Assembly (NCBI RefSeq): GCF_025685425.1
Contig: NZ_JAGTAS010000056.1
Coordinates: 387,012-451,011, forward strand
Source: Terriglobus albidus
GTDB lineage: Bacteria; Acidobacteriota; Terriglobia; Terriglobales; Acidobacteriaceae
DNA: 64,000 bases
Direction: 5' to 3'
The notes under the pieces were generated by a model. That model was not told the origin of the DNA, ran no database searches, and was given only the letters and a program-made list of their open reading frames with translations. Positions 35,188 through 43,013 of this stretch are shown here, one piece after another. The position numbers were made by a program, and so were the translations under genes. How positions within the stretch are numbered: the stretch's first letter is position 1; the number at the start of each line of letters is the position of its first letter.

Positions 35188-38100
35188 GTGATCGAACCTC
35201 CAGTGACAAATCGTTCAGCGTTCGTATCCGGGTAGCTTTGACGTGAATCACGCCGTCCTGATTTTGGAGCAGACCTTCAACGAAAACAAATTTGCTTCTT
35301 GTGACGATAAGACGTTCTCTCTCGAAGAGGTCAGGTGTCACAATCACATTGGAAATACCTGTCTCATCTTCCATCGACAAAAAGACGAATCCATGTGCTG
35401 TGCCGGGGCGTTGACGCGCAATAACACAACCTGCAGCCTTTACGAAATCTCCGTGGTGGTAGTGCCTGAGTTCTTCCGCGGAAAGAATGTTGCGACGATG
35501 AAGTTCCTGCCGCCGGTAAGCCATTGGATGCTGACCGACCGTAAGGCCGGTGCCCGCATAATCCGCCATCAGCCTCTCTTCTGTCGTCATCCTGTTCAGC
35601 GGGGAGGAAGGATCTTCCTCGCGCAACGCAGATACCTGTGAAAACAGTGGACCTTCCGGCCGTCCTGCGCGTTCTACCTGCCAAAGAGCATCGCGTCTAT
35701 GCTGCACCCCGTCAAGAACGTTCAAAGCCCCCACGCTTGAAAGGAGGGTCAGTTCTTTCCGATTGATCATTCCAACTCGTGCTATAAGGTCATCGACAGA
35801 ATGAAATAAGCCTCGTTCCGTTCTCTCCATGACGAGCGTTTCGGCGGTCTGTTTTCTGAATCCCTTGGCATAGCCGAGTCCCAGGCGCAACGACAGTATC
35901 CCATCCTCTTCATGTTCAATGGTGCAGGCCCATTGTGATCGTTGAACGTCAATGGGTTTAACGCGTAGCCCGTGCCGTTGTGCATCCTTTACAAGGACAG
36001 CAGGCATGTAAAAGCCCATCGGCTGGCAATTGAGAATGGCGCAGGTAAACGCGGCCAGGTATTTAACCTTGAAATAAGCGGATGCGTAGGCGATCAGAGC
36101 GAAGCTGGCTGCATGGGATTCGGGAAATCCATATAAGGCGAACGAGCTGATGTGCTGAACGATATCGTCCTGTGTCTTTGCGTCGATGCCGTTAGCGGTC
36201 ATGCCTGAACGTAACCTTCCTTCGAGATTCTTCATGCGCTCCCATGACCGGCGCATCCCGACAGCACGGCGTAACTCCTCGGCCTCAGCTCCCGTGAAGT
36301 TGGCGACCACCATCGCCATGCGCAGAAGTTGTTCCTGAAAGAGTGGAACCCCCAGTGTGCGCTTAAGTGTGGACTCCAGCGACGGATGCGGATAAGTAAC
36401 TTCCTCTTGCTTCTGCCGCCTCCGCATATACGGATGCATCATCTTTCCGACGATCGGTCCGGGACGAATGATTGCGACCTGTACAACAAGGTCATAGAAC
36501 TTCTCCGGGTTGTTGCGCGGGAGCGATGCCATCTGTGCACGGCTCTCTATCTGAAACATGCCTACTGTGTCTGCGCGCCGCAGCGTGCGATAGACTTCAT
36601 CGTCTTCTGGAAGTTGTGCCAGGTCTACCTGCTCTCCATAGTGTTCTGGAATCAGTTCCAGACAGTCTTTCAAAACGGCCATCATGCCCAGCCCGAGTAG
36701 GTCTACCTTGATGATGCCAAGCTCGGCGCAGTCTTCCTTATCCCATTGCACAACGGTCCGGCCAGGCATTGAGGCTCGCTCCAGCGGAACAATATGGTCC
36801 AGTTGTCCCTGGCAAATCACCATCCCACCCGAGTGTTGTCCAAGGTGACGCGGCAAGTCCTGAATGCGCATACAGAGTTCCAGATATTTTGCGATGCGAG
36901 GATGGCGAAGATCGAACCCTGCATTCCGGAAGGAATGCGCCATCGTGTCCGTCGGCCCCTTCCACTCAAAGTTCGCCACAATAGAAGAGAGCCGTTGCAA
37001 GGACTCCGCATCGAATCCCAACGCCTTTCCGACCTCACGCGTTGCGGATTTACCGCGATAAGTGATGACATTCGCTGTCATGGCGGCGCCAAGCTCGCCA
37101 TATTGGTGGTAGATGTATTGAATTGCCTGTTCGCGCTTTTCCTCTGATGGCAGGTCCAGATCGATGTCCGGCCACTCACCACGGCTTTCCGAGAGAAACC
37201 GCTCAAAAAGCAGATCCATGCCAACTGGGTCGATGGCCGTTATTTCAAGGGCATAGCAGACGGCAGAGTTTGCCGCACTGCCACGTCCCTGGATCAAAAT
37301 ATCGTTCTTTTTGCAGAACCGAATGATGTCCCAGACAATGAGGAAGTAGCCGGCGAAACCCAGCTTCGCAATGAGCTTTAATTCATGATCAACTTGCTTC
37401 TTCGCCCGCTCCAGCAGCTCTTTATTGCGCTTTGGCCCATAGCGGCAGGTCACGCCTTCATCGACCCGCTTGCGAAGAAAGCTGTCCATCGTCTCACCCT
37501 CAGGGACCGGATAACGAGGGAACTCATAGCCGAGATCTGAAAGCTGGAACGTCAGACGGGAGGACAGCTCAAGCGTGTTTTCAACCGCACCGGGGATATC
37601 GCGAAACAGCGCCGACATCTGCTTCGCATCGCGAATATAACGTTGATTGTTGATGGAGAGCAGGCGTCCTGCCCTGTCCAGCTCCGTATGATTGCGAATC
37701 GCGGTAAATAGATCCAGGATCTCGCGATCCTGCCTGGTTGCGTACCGTACGCCATTCGTCGCGAGAATAGGAAGCTTCAGCGAGTGCGCAATGCGGATGG
37801 CGGCCTGGTTACGCCACTCTTCCTCGCGTTCACAATGGCGCTGCAGCTCAACATAAACATTGCTTTGTCCGAAGAGATGAACCAGTCTTTCGACAAGATC
37901 CCGGCCGGCCTCTTCTCCTCCTCGCTGTAAGGCTGAAGCCAGCGGCCCTTCATCGCCGCCTGTAAGACAGATAAGACCTGCGGCATGCTCTTCCAAATCG
38001 GATAGTGTAGCCGTGCCTTCCTGTTTCTTCTTCTCACGCATTTTGAACCGCGTAATGAGCTGGCAGAGATTTTGATAACCCTGACGTGTCTCGCACAGCA

Positions 38101-38389
38101 AAGGCAGCCGAGCCGGTTCCGAACGATGTTGATGTGGCAGCCAGGTTGGAGGTGCGAGCCGTTGTCCGAAAGCGGCCGATGAGACCTCAGCTCCGACATG
38201 TGCATGGATATGATTCTCGCCTGCAATCTTGTGAAAGCGCGCCGATCCATAGAATCCGTTTCGATCGAGCAATGCCATTGCCGGCATATCGACTTCGAAG
38301 GCGCGCTTCGCTATTGTCTCCGGCAAAGATCCGCCTTCGAGAAAGGAAAAGGCACTTGCAGCATGGAGTTCCACATAACCGCTAGTCAT
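35174..38389 (-). CDS. dnaE2: Error-prone DNA polymerase III alpha subunit DnaE2
   Basis: Translesion polymerase of the ImuA-ImuB-DnaE2 mutasome, 1071 aa, which is the usual size of DnaE2 (DnaE1 is about 1160). Order: PHP domain at the N-terminus (ELHAASAFSFLEGGSLPE), catalytic palm with EWPDIDLDLPSEEK (the aspartate triad of C-family polymerases), helix-hairpin-helix, and a C-terminal OB fold (CVIARQRPGTAHGFVFLSME). The first ATG at 38389 overlaps the imuB stop by 8 bp. It is therefore third in a coupled operon. Such operons are LexA-controlled in other bacteria. The small gene at 34900 overlaps its end. Confidence 0.97.
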   Translation of the reverse strand: MTSGYVELHAASAFSFLEGGSLPETIAKRAFEVDMPAMALLDRNGFYGSARFHKIAGENHIHAHVGAEVSSAAFGQRLAPPTWLPHQHRSEPARLPLLCETRQGYQNLCQLITRFKMREKKKQEGTATLSDLEEHAAGLICLTGGDEGPLASALQRGGEEAGRDLVERLVHLFGQSNVYVELQRHCEREEEWRNQAAIRIAHSLKLPILATNGVRYATRQDREILDLFTAIRNHTELDRAGRLLSINNQRYIRDAKQMSALFRDIPGAVENTLELSSRLTFQLSDLGYEFPRYPVPEGETMDSFLRKRVDEGVTCRYGPKRNKELLERAKKQVDHELKLIAKLGFAGYFLIVWDIIRFCKKNDILIQGRGSAANSAVCYALEITAIDPVGMDLLFERFLSESRGEWPDIDLDLPSEEKREQAIQYIYHQYGELGAAMTANVITYRGKSATREVGKALGFDAESLQRLSSIVANFEWKGPTDTMAHSFRNAGFDLRHPRIAKYLELCMRIQDLPRHLGQHSGGMVICQGQLDHIVPLERASMPGRTVVQWDKEDCAELGIIKVDLLGLGMMAVLKDCLELIPEHYGEQVDLAQLPEDDEVYRTLRRADTVGMFQIESRAQMASLPRNNPEKFYDLVVQVAIIRPGPIVGKMMHPYMRRRQKQEEVTYPHPSLESTLKRTLGVPLFQEQLLRMAMVVANFTGAEAEELRRAVGMRRSWERMKNLEGRLRSGMTANGIDAKTQDDIVQHISSFALYGFPESHAASFALIAYASAYFKVKYLAAFTCAILNCQPMGFYMPAVLVKDAQRHGLRVKPIDVQRSQWACTIEHEEDGILSLRLGLGYAKGFRKQTAETLVMERTERGLFHSVDDLIARVGMINRKELTLLSSVGALNVLDGVQHRRDALWQVERAGRPEGPLFSQVSALREEDPSSPLNRMTTEERLMADYAGTGLTVGQHPMAYRRQELHRRNILSAEELRHYHHGDFVKAAGCVIARQRPGTAHGFVFLSMEDETGISNVIVTPDLFERERLIVTRSKFVFVEGLLQNQDGVIHVKATRIRTLNDLSLEVRSHDFH

Positions 38390-39893
38390 AAAGCCCTACA
38401 AGAAGCCAGGATTTTTGGACAAAATCCTGATGCACGCATCCATACAATGTCGTTTCGTCATCGCCTTGTGCAATCAGATCCCATTGCTCCTGTCCCCAGA
38501 TCCGTTCATTCCACCATTCGCCGCCCGCAAGCCACGGTCCATAGGCATGCCGAACCGTATAGCGATGTCCGCGAAAGAAAAAGCCTGATGGTCTGCCGCA
38601 ATCGAGTGTGATGCTGAGCCGTTCCGGCGGGCATACGCGCCGAAGGCAACCATATGCGGTGCGGGAAACCTTTGTGGTCGAACTGCCTGAAGGAACAGCA
38701 AATGGCTCCATATGGAAACCAGGAGAAGTATGTGTGTCATCGAGTACAGCACGGCCTACGTTGTCGTCACCGACCAGCGCCGCAATGCGCGCGAGCGTGA
38801 CATCCAGCCGGCCTGACTCAGGAAGCTGTGGAGAGAACAATCCGAGTTGAACTTTGCTGGTAACTCCCGGTTCGGCGTGAAGACAGACCTTTGAGATGGG
38901 AGCACCTGCGGGGTGAGCTTCAAGATCGAGATGAAGCAGCTTCAACCACAGATGTCTATCGTTGGTAGGAACGCGAGGAGAGACAGTGCGGCAGTGTGTT
39001 CCTCCCCCGTCCAGATGGAGTTCGACCGTTACCGCTGCGAGTGCATAGACACGCATGGCCGCGCGGACGATGAGCTGTTCCAGCATAACGGCAACGCCAA
39101 AAAGCAGAGATTCGAGATTGTCGAGCGGATAGTCCAGCTCCGCTGTTTCTTCAAGTACAAACGGAACATCGATAGGCTGGAAGAGATGAGGCATGGTTCC
39201 GGTAGCCATCTGCTGCAGGCGTTTGCCATCCTGTCCCAAACGGGCAATGAGGTCTGTCCGCGGCAGCGCCGCCAACATGCCAAGGGTACGGATACCCCAC
39301 CGAGACAGTGTCTCAGCATGTGCTTCCGAGATGGCTAAAACCGATAAGGACAGGGGAGCCAATGCCATTGATTCTGCGCCGGATGGGACAACGACAATCG
39401 CTGTTCTGGCAGGGAGCCCCTTCGCGAGCAGAATGCTCGCATGGAAGTTTCCGCTTACCGCAACCTGGGCGGAGAGACCAAGCAATGCCACTCGCTGTCG
39501 CAGAGTCTTCGCAAGAACTTCAGGAGGGCCAAAAAGTGCTTCGGTCCCGGTGATATCCAGGCAGCAGAGAAAGACATTCTCCTCTTCCTGTAGTTCAACG
39601 CGCGGAGAATGGGCTCCAGCACACTCCAGAAGCGCGGTCTTCGCCGCCGCTTCGACAGATCTGGAGCGGGGCAGAATGGTGATGCTTCCGAAGGTATCCA
39701 CTTCGACCTTCGTCATTCCACGTTGCACGCCCAATAACCGGGCCCTGGTATTTAACGAGCACACCGTTTCAGCCGGTGGCTCGCCATCCAGAATCACGCA
39801 TGGCTTCTCGCGCAGCTCAGGCCGCAGGCGTAGCAGCGCCTGCGCAGGGAACTCTCTTACCAGGAGACAGGCATACAACTCACCGGAGTTCAT
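38382..39893 (-). CDS. imuB: ImuB, inactive Y-family polymerase homologue
   Basis: Adapter protein of the mutasome, about 503 aa. It has the Y-family fold, but the acidic active-site residues are gone: the first strand reads YACLLVREFPAQ in place of a D-x-D-x-F type, and the second motif is LDITGTEALFG in place of SIDEA. It is therefore not a polymerase, as known for ImuB. A beta-clamp binding motif QLGLF lies near residue 350. I start at ATG 39893 because it forms an ATGA overlap with the imuA stop; an in-frame ATG at 39908 would add five residues. It is followed by dnaE2 with an 8-bp overlap. Confidence 0.94.
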   Translation of the reverse strand: MNSGELYACLLVREFPAQALLRLRPELREKPCVILDGEPPAETVCSLNTRARLLGVQRGMTKVEVDTFGSITILPRSRSVEAAAKTALLECAGAHSPRVELQEEENVFLCCLDITGTEALFGPPEVLAKTLRQRVALLGLSAQVAVSGNFHASILLAKGLPARTAIVVVPSGAESMALAPLSLSVLAISEAHAETLSRWGIRTLGMLAALPRTDLIARLGQDGKRLQQMATGTMPHLFQPIDVPFVLEETAELDYPLDNLESLLFGVAVMLEQLIVRAAMRVYALAAVTVELHLDGGGTHCRTVSPRVPTNDRHLWLKLLHLDLEAHPAGAPISKVCLHAEPGVTSKVQLGLFSPQLPESGRLDVTLARIAALVGDDNVGRAVLDDTHTSPGFHMEPFAVPSGSSTTKVSRTAYGCLRRVCPPERLSITLDCGRPSGFFFRGHRYTVRHAYGPWLAGGEWWNERIWGQEQWDLIAQGDDETTLYGCVHQDFVQKSWLLVGLYD

Positions 39894-40915
39894 TGTGCAC
39901 CTGCCCATGGAGTGCGGCTCTGCCAGGAAGCAGTGCGGGCCGCTTGCGGAGGTTTGCGCATTGACACGACATTGCTTGCCGCTTGCAGGAAGCGTTGACG
40001 CACGATCTCGATGCGCGGCCGCATCCCACTGAAGACCGTGTGGGCTTCAAGAATCGGTTCGGCTTCCAGTAGACGTAGTTGCAGTTCCGAGCCACTCTTC
40101 GCGCAGGGATACTGAGTCAAAAGCAGAATGCAGGCTTGCGTCTTTTCCGCAGCTACACGATAGCGATGCCACGTCGATAGCTCAATGCGCGCCACGTATT
40201 GCGGCGCGATACCTGCAAGATCAAGAACAATGGCGCTGAAACCTCCAGTCTGCAAGAGCAGATCTGTGGTGCGAAGAGCGCGCTCAATTGCGTCGTAGTG
40301 CCTCGCGCGGCGCTTTCTGCGCGTGAAGGGAATTGAAGGGATAGATTCGCCTGAAGCCAGGCGATTTCTCTTTGTCGCAGATGGCTCAACAGGTTTGGGC
40401 AATGGAGTCTCTCCTGTGAAAAGTCCGGCCATTGCTTCGGAGAGCCCGCGGATCTCCGTTCTGGGATGAGGACCGAATCCACCGCCATGCAGCCCCTTTT
40501 TTGGAGAGCCAGGGATGAAGTACTTCTGAGGCAACGTTACTGCCTTTGTGGTCTTCGTTGAGGCCTCTGCAACATCAGCACAACGGATCCACAGCAAGCG
40601 GTCTAAGTCCACTCCGATGGCAGCAGCAGAGGCAGGATCGAAGGCATTGGCCGAGTCGACCCAGGCGCACACCTTGTTTGCCTCGGTCACTTGCGCCAGG
40701 AATGAGAGAGCCACTGAAGTTCGTCCGGTACATTCAGCGCCGACCAACTCCGTTAAAGCGCCCAGGGGAAGCCCTCCTCCTGACAACTCATCCAACTCAG
40801 CCAGGCCCGTGGGTATCTGCGGCCGGATAAGCCTGGGAGCCGGCGTCAAAGCTGAGGGAATCTTCCGTGCAAGAGCTGACTCAACCTGCAGTCGAATTGT
40901 GGAGGCGAGCGGCAT
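39890..40915 (-). CDS. imuA: ImuA, RecA-like mutasome component
   Basis: RecA/SulA-like accessory protein, about 341 aa. The core has ELSGGGLPLGALTELVG, then a degenerate Walker A (GAECTGRTS: Arg for the Lys), and later the RecA-like strand ACILLLTQYPCAKSG. The start is the ATG at 40915 (MPLASTIRLQVES); an upstream TTG at 40957 in the same frame would add 14 residues but seems unlikely. It is the first gene of imuA-imuB-dnaE2 plus the small gene, with ATGA and 8- and 14-bp overlaps between them. A candidate promoter with a palindrome over the -10 box lies about 60 bp upstream. Confidence 0.92.
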   Translation of the reverse strand: MPLASTIRLQVESALARKIPSALTPAPRLIRPQIPTGLAELDELSGGGLPLGALTELVGAECTGRTSVALSFLAQVTEANKVCAWVDSANAFDPASAAAIGVDLDRLLWIRCADVAEASTKTTKAVTLPQKYFIPGSPKKGLHGGGFGPHPRTEIRGLSEAMAGLFTGETPLPKPVEPSATKRNRLASGESIPSIPFTRRKRRARHYDAIERALRTTDLLLQTGGFSAIVLDLAGIAPQYVARIELSTWHRYRVAAEKTQACILLLTQYPCAKSGSELQLRLLEAEPILEAHTVFSGMRPRIEIVRQRFLQAASNVVSMRKPPQAARTASWQSRTPWAGAQ

Positions 40916-40969
40916 ATTCTTCGCCTTATATTCGCCCTTTCCGGCTGTGGAAGGCAAGTCAATTAAATT

Positions 40970-41003
40970 CGAGAATATGCTCGGTGATTGCTATCTATCT
41001 CAA
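40970..41003 (-). promoter_or_regulatory. Candidate promoter and operator of the imu operon
   Basis: Reading the minus strand: -35 TTGAGA (41003-40998), an 18-nt spacer and -10 CATATT (40979-40974), about 58 bp before the imuA ATG. The imperfect palindrome CGAGCATATTCTCG (40983-40970, 12 of 14 bases symmetric) overlaps the -10 box. That is a good place for a repressor such as LexA, but the sequence does not match a LexA box I know, so the assignment is tentative. Confidence 0.4.
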
Positions 41004-41407
41004 AGTAAATAAGATACTTAGCAGAATGAGACGGGCGTTTGCTAGGTTCGGTACCCGACCCTTACGGCCGGCTATTTCGAAGGTTCCATTGACAGGTGAA
41101 TACCTGATATCTGGATGTCGATATCCTGGGTGCCTGGATGCCCCATATCTGACGGTATCATCGCCAGATGTGGGAGTAGATACTACACTACATTCCTGCA
41201 AAACCCACATCTCGGCCATGCCGAGATATGGGGCACCAATCCGGACCACACAACCCGAATGAATGTGCGTGCTGATAGGAAAGCAATTCGGAGATCGACG
41301 ACAACAAGACTCTCTGGCATCGATCAGCTCTCGGTGCAGCAGACTAAGAAGAGATTGCTGCGGGACGCATCGCGTCCGGAAGAGCAGCGCGACCGCGCGT
41401 TTGGCTG
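41004..41407. other. Intergenic region with two hairpins (repeat family B)
   Basis: No gene supported. It is AT-richer than the flanks. It contains CCCCATATCTG ... CAGATGTGGG (41141-41174) and the stronger hairpin CCCACATCTCGGC-cat-GCCGAGATATGGG (41204-41232). TGCAAAACC precedes the second hairpin. A related hairpin in reverse orientation lies at 42953-42990. The end of this region probably encodes the N-terminus of the alkyltransferase-like protein in another frame (see 41408). Confidence 0.6.
41141..41237. repeat. Palindromic repeat family B, first copy
   Basis: Two inverted repeats within 97 bp: an imperfect 10-bp stem (41141-41174) and a 13-bp stem (41204-41216/41220-41232). They are bounded by GGTGCC on the left and GGCACC on the right, so the whole piece is roughly palindromic too. 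Shared with 42953-42990: CCTGCAAA, then CCA-CATCTCGGC and GCCGAGATATGGG. Confidence 0.6.
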
Positions 41408-41695
41408 ATGATTCTCTCTATTCCTCCTGGCAAGGTCAGCACGTATGGCAGAGTCGCCGCGGCGGCCGGCTATCCACGTTACCATCGTGCCGTGGCGCGG
41501 CTTCTACGGACGGATCCGCCAGATAATCTGCCGTGGCACCGTGTGCTTGGCGCCGAAGGCGCGATCAAGCTGCATGGAGATGCCGCAAGGGAGCAGCGCT
41601 CACGCCTCAAACTGGAAGGCGTCCGCTTTATTGGCGAGAAGGTGGATATGGAACGGCATGAGCACACCTTTAGACCCTGGGAGGTCTACGAGTGA
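41408..41695 (+). CDS. Alkyltransferase-like (ATL) protein, N-terminus probably frameshifted
   Basis: DNA-repair protein related to O6-alkylguanine transferase that binds alkyl-guanine without transferring, flagging it for excision repair. The hallmark is PWHRV in place of the PCHRV active site; GKVSTYGRVAAAAGYPRYHRAVARLL is the DNA-binding segment and VDMERHEHTF the end. 95 aa from ATG 41408. ATLs normally begin upstream of this, and the residues just before it in frame (RVWLM) are the expected helix. The most likely true N-terminus, RLLRDASRPEEQRDRAFG, lies in another frame that stops exactly at the ATG (TGATG). So either a one-base deletion near 41402-41406 broke the gene or a short form is made. 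No Shine-Dalgarno site precedes ATG 41408. Confidence 0.75.
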   Translation: MILSIPPGKVSTYGRVAAAAGYPRYHRAVARLLRTDPPDNLPWHRVLGAEGAIKLHGDAAREQRSRLKLEGVRFIGEKVDMERHEHTFRPWEVYE

Positions 41696-41801
41696 GTCTG
41701 TCTAATCCCTCTGCAAGACCCCGTCGCGGTAACATCCCGTGATAAGGCGGGTGGATTCGATCCTCCACACCGCCTCAATCGTGTCTCGTCATGTTGACGT
41801 T

Positions 41802-42209
41802 CTAGGCCTTCGTCAGATTTTCGAAGCCCTCTGCTGCTTTCCGAACATCCTCGGGGAAATCGTTGATCTCTTGAATCTGACGGACCTCGATGATCTCGTT
41901 GTCTGACATCGGTGCGCGTTTTGCCCATTCAATGGCTTCTTCCCGCGAGCGCACCTGAATGATCCAATAGCCTCCAACGACCTCTTTCGCCTCGGCGAAC
42001 GGCCCATCTGTAACCGTAGCTTTGCCGTCGGTGTAAGAAATACGTGCACCGGTCGAAGGGGGTAGAAGCCCATCGAGAGCAAGCAGTACGCCGGCCCTCT
42101 GCAAACTCCTGTTGTACTCCATCATCTTGGCCACTGCTTCGGCGCTTGGGACCGCGTCTGAAGCTGCATTTTGATAGCCCTTGGGGATCACGATCATCAT
42201 GAAACGCAT
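41802..42209 (-). CDS. YciI/DGPF-domain protein
   Basis: Small cytoplasmic protein of the YCII-related (DGPF) group, 135 aa, with a dimeric ferredoxin-like fold. The signature TVTDGPFAEAKEVVGGYWII is at about 65-84; the N-terminal strand MRFMMIVIPKG and a histidine-free core agree with the group. Ribosome site CAGGAGAAGAG lies 2-3 nt from the ATG. Function of this group is unknown; paralogues often lie near ECF sigma-factor genes, but none is seen here. Confidence 0.9.
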   Translation of the reverse strand: MRFMMIVIPKGYQNAASDAVPSAEAVAKMMEYNRSLQRAGVLLALDGLLPPSTGARISYTDGKATVTDGPFAEAKEVVGGYWIIQVRSREEAIEWAKRAPMSDNEIIEVRQIQEINDFPEDVRKAAEGFENLTKA

Positions 42210-42488
42210 TTGCTCTTCTCCTGTGATTGATTTCAGCCAAATTGGCCGTTCTATCTAAACGTCGAATGGGAGGTGCCGATTTCTACCATGCAACAATAAA
42301 ATCCTGGTTCTTTTGTCCGGTGCCTGGCAGATCACGTTCGACAATCTGCGGCAAACTACAGATCGGTCCCATTTTGGGCCGGGGACTAAAGTCTGATGGC
42401 CGGGCCTTGCTGTTGGCAGCACCGATTCAGGCTACGGTTTAAAGACCGGCTAACAACTGTTGTAATTGCCTTGGTTAGGAATCTTCAG

Positions 42489-42803
42489 ATGGGTAAGCCC
42501 GCATCTTCCCCCCGTACGTCGTCAAGACCCCCGCTCGTAGTGGATTACGCTGTCAATGGCGTTGTCACCATCGCAGCAAAGATATTCGCATCGCTGTTCA
42601 TGTCCCTGTTCTTCGTCATGCGGCTTTCTGCTCGGTTGCCAGGAGAGAAGCCTGAGTCTGCGAAGACTAATAAGGGTTCTGACGTCGTCTGCATTTTGCA
42701 AGAGCGTTTTCCCGGCTGGGCTGTTTACCAGTCAAAAGAAACGTTCCAGTCATCGAGGCACACCGAAAAGCGTACCGCTGCCGGTAGAGGATTTTTCTTG
42801 TAG
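42489..42803 (+). CDS. Possible small membrane protein
   Basis: Short frame of 104 aa (MGKPASSPRTSSRPPLVVDY...). It has one hydrophobic segment (about 27-47, VVTIAAKIFASLFMSLFFVM). Codon use is moderately like the neighbours. The 3' end runs into the repeat at 42785, so its last residues would come from the repeat, which argues against it being an intact old gene. No homology recognised and no clear ribosome site. Confidence 0.25.
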   Translation: MGKPASSPRTSSRPPLVVDYAVNGVVTIAAKIFASLFMSLFFVMRLSARLPGEKPESAKTNKGSDVVCILQERFPGWAVYQSKETFQSSRHTEKRTAAGRGFFL

Positions 42804-42900
42804 GTGTATGTCGGGCTTCCGCATCTATGGGCGTTTTCCGCAATGAAAACACCGCTGCACGTCCCCTTCCGGGATACCAGCAACAGGGAAAATGCTCTAA
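42785..42900 (+). repeat. Repeat family A, single copy
   Basis: 116 bp. The right arm is intact (CAACAGGGAAAATGCTCTAA), the left arm is degenerate (TAGAGGATTTTTCTTGT), and the central hairpin has one change (GAAAACACC). It lies downstream of the possible small gene and upstream of a family B hairpin. Confidence 0.85.
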
Positions 42901-42925
42901 TGCAAAGCTTTTCAGATAGAGATCC

Positions 42926-42990
42926 GCACCCGTACGGGTGCCACGGGCGGGTGTCCCATATCTCGGCTTAGCCGAGATGGTTTGCAGGAT
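42926..42990. repeat. Perfect 16-bp palindrome and family B hairpin, second copy
   Basis: GCACCCGTACGGGTGC (42926-42941) is perfectly palindromic. Then CCCATATCTCGGC-tta-GCCGAGATGG (42955-42980) and TTTGCAGGAT. On the minus strand it begins 24 bp after the stop of the 43014 gene, so it may also serve as its terminator. Confidence 0.6.
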
Positions 42991-43013
42991 CTTTTAGGAA
43001 TACCTGCCGAACT

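Larger units (their letters stand above)
42210..43013. other. Intergenic region, mostly without recognised genes
   Basis: Contains the possible small gene at 42489, repeat family A copy at 42785-42900, and the family B hairpin at 42953-42990. The stretch 42210-42488 has nothing else I can name; it is AT-richer and probably carries the YciI promoter. Confidence 0.6.

Noticed and set aside
41115..41408. 97-residue plus-strand frame before the ATL gene
   Set aside because: Its first two thirds cross repeat family B hairpins; only its last residues look like the missing ATL N-terminus.
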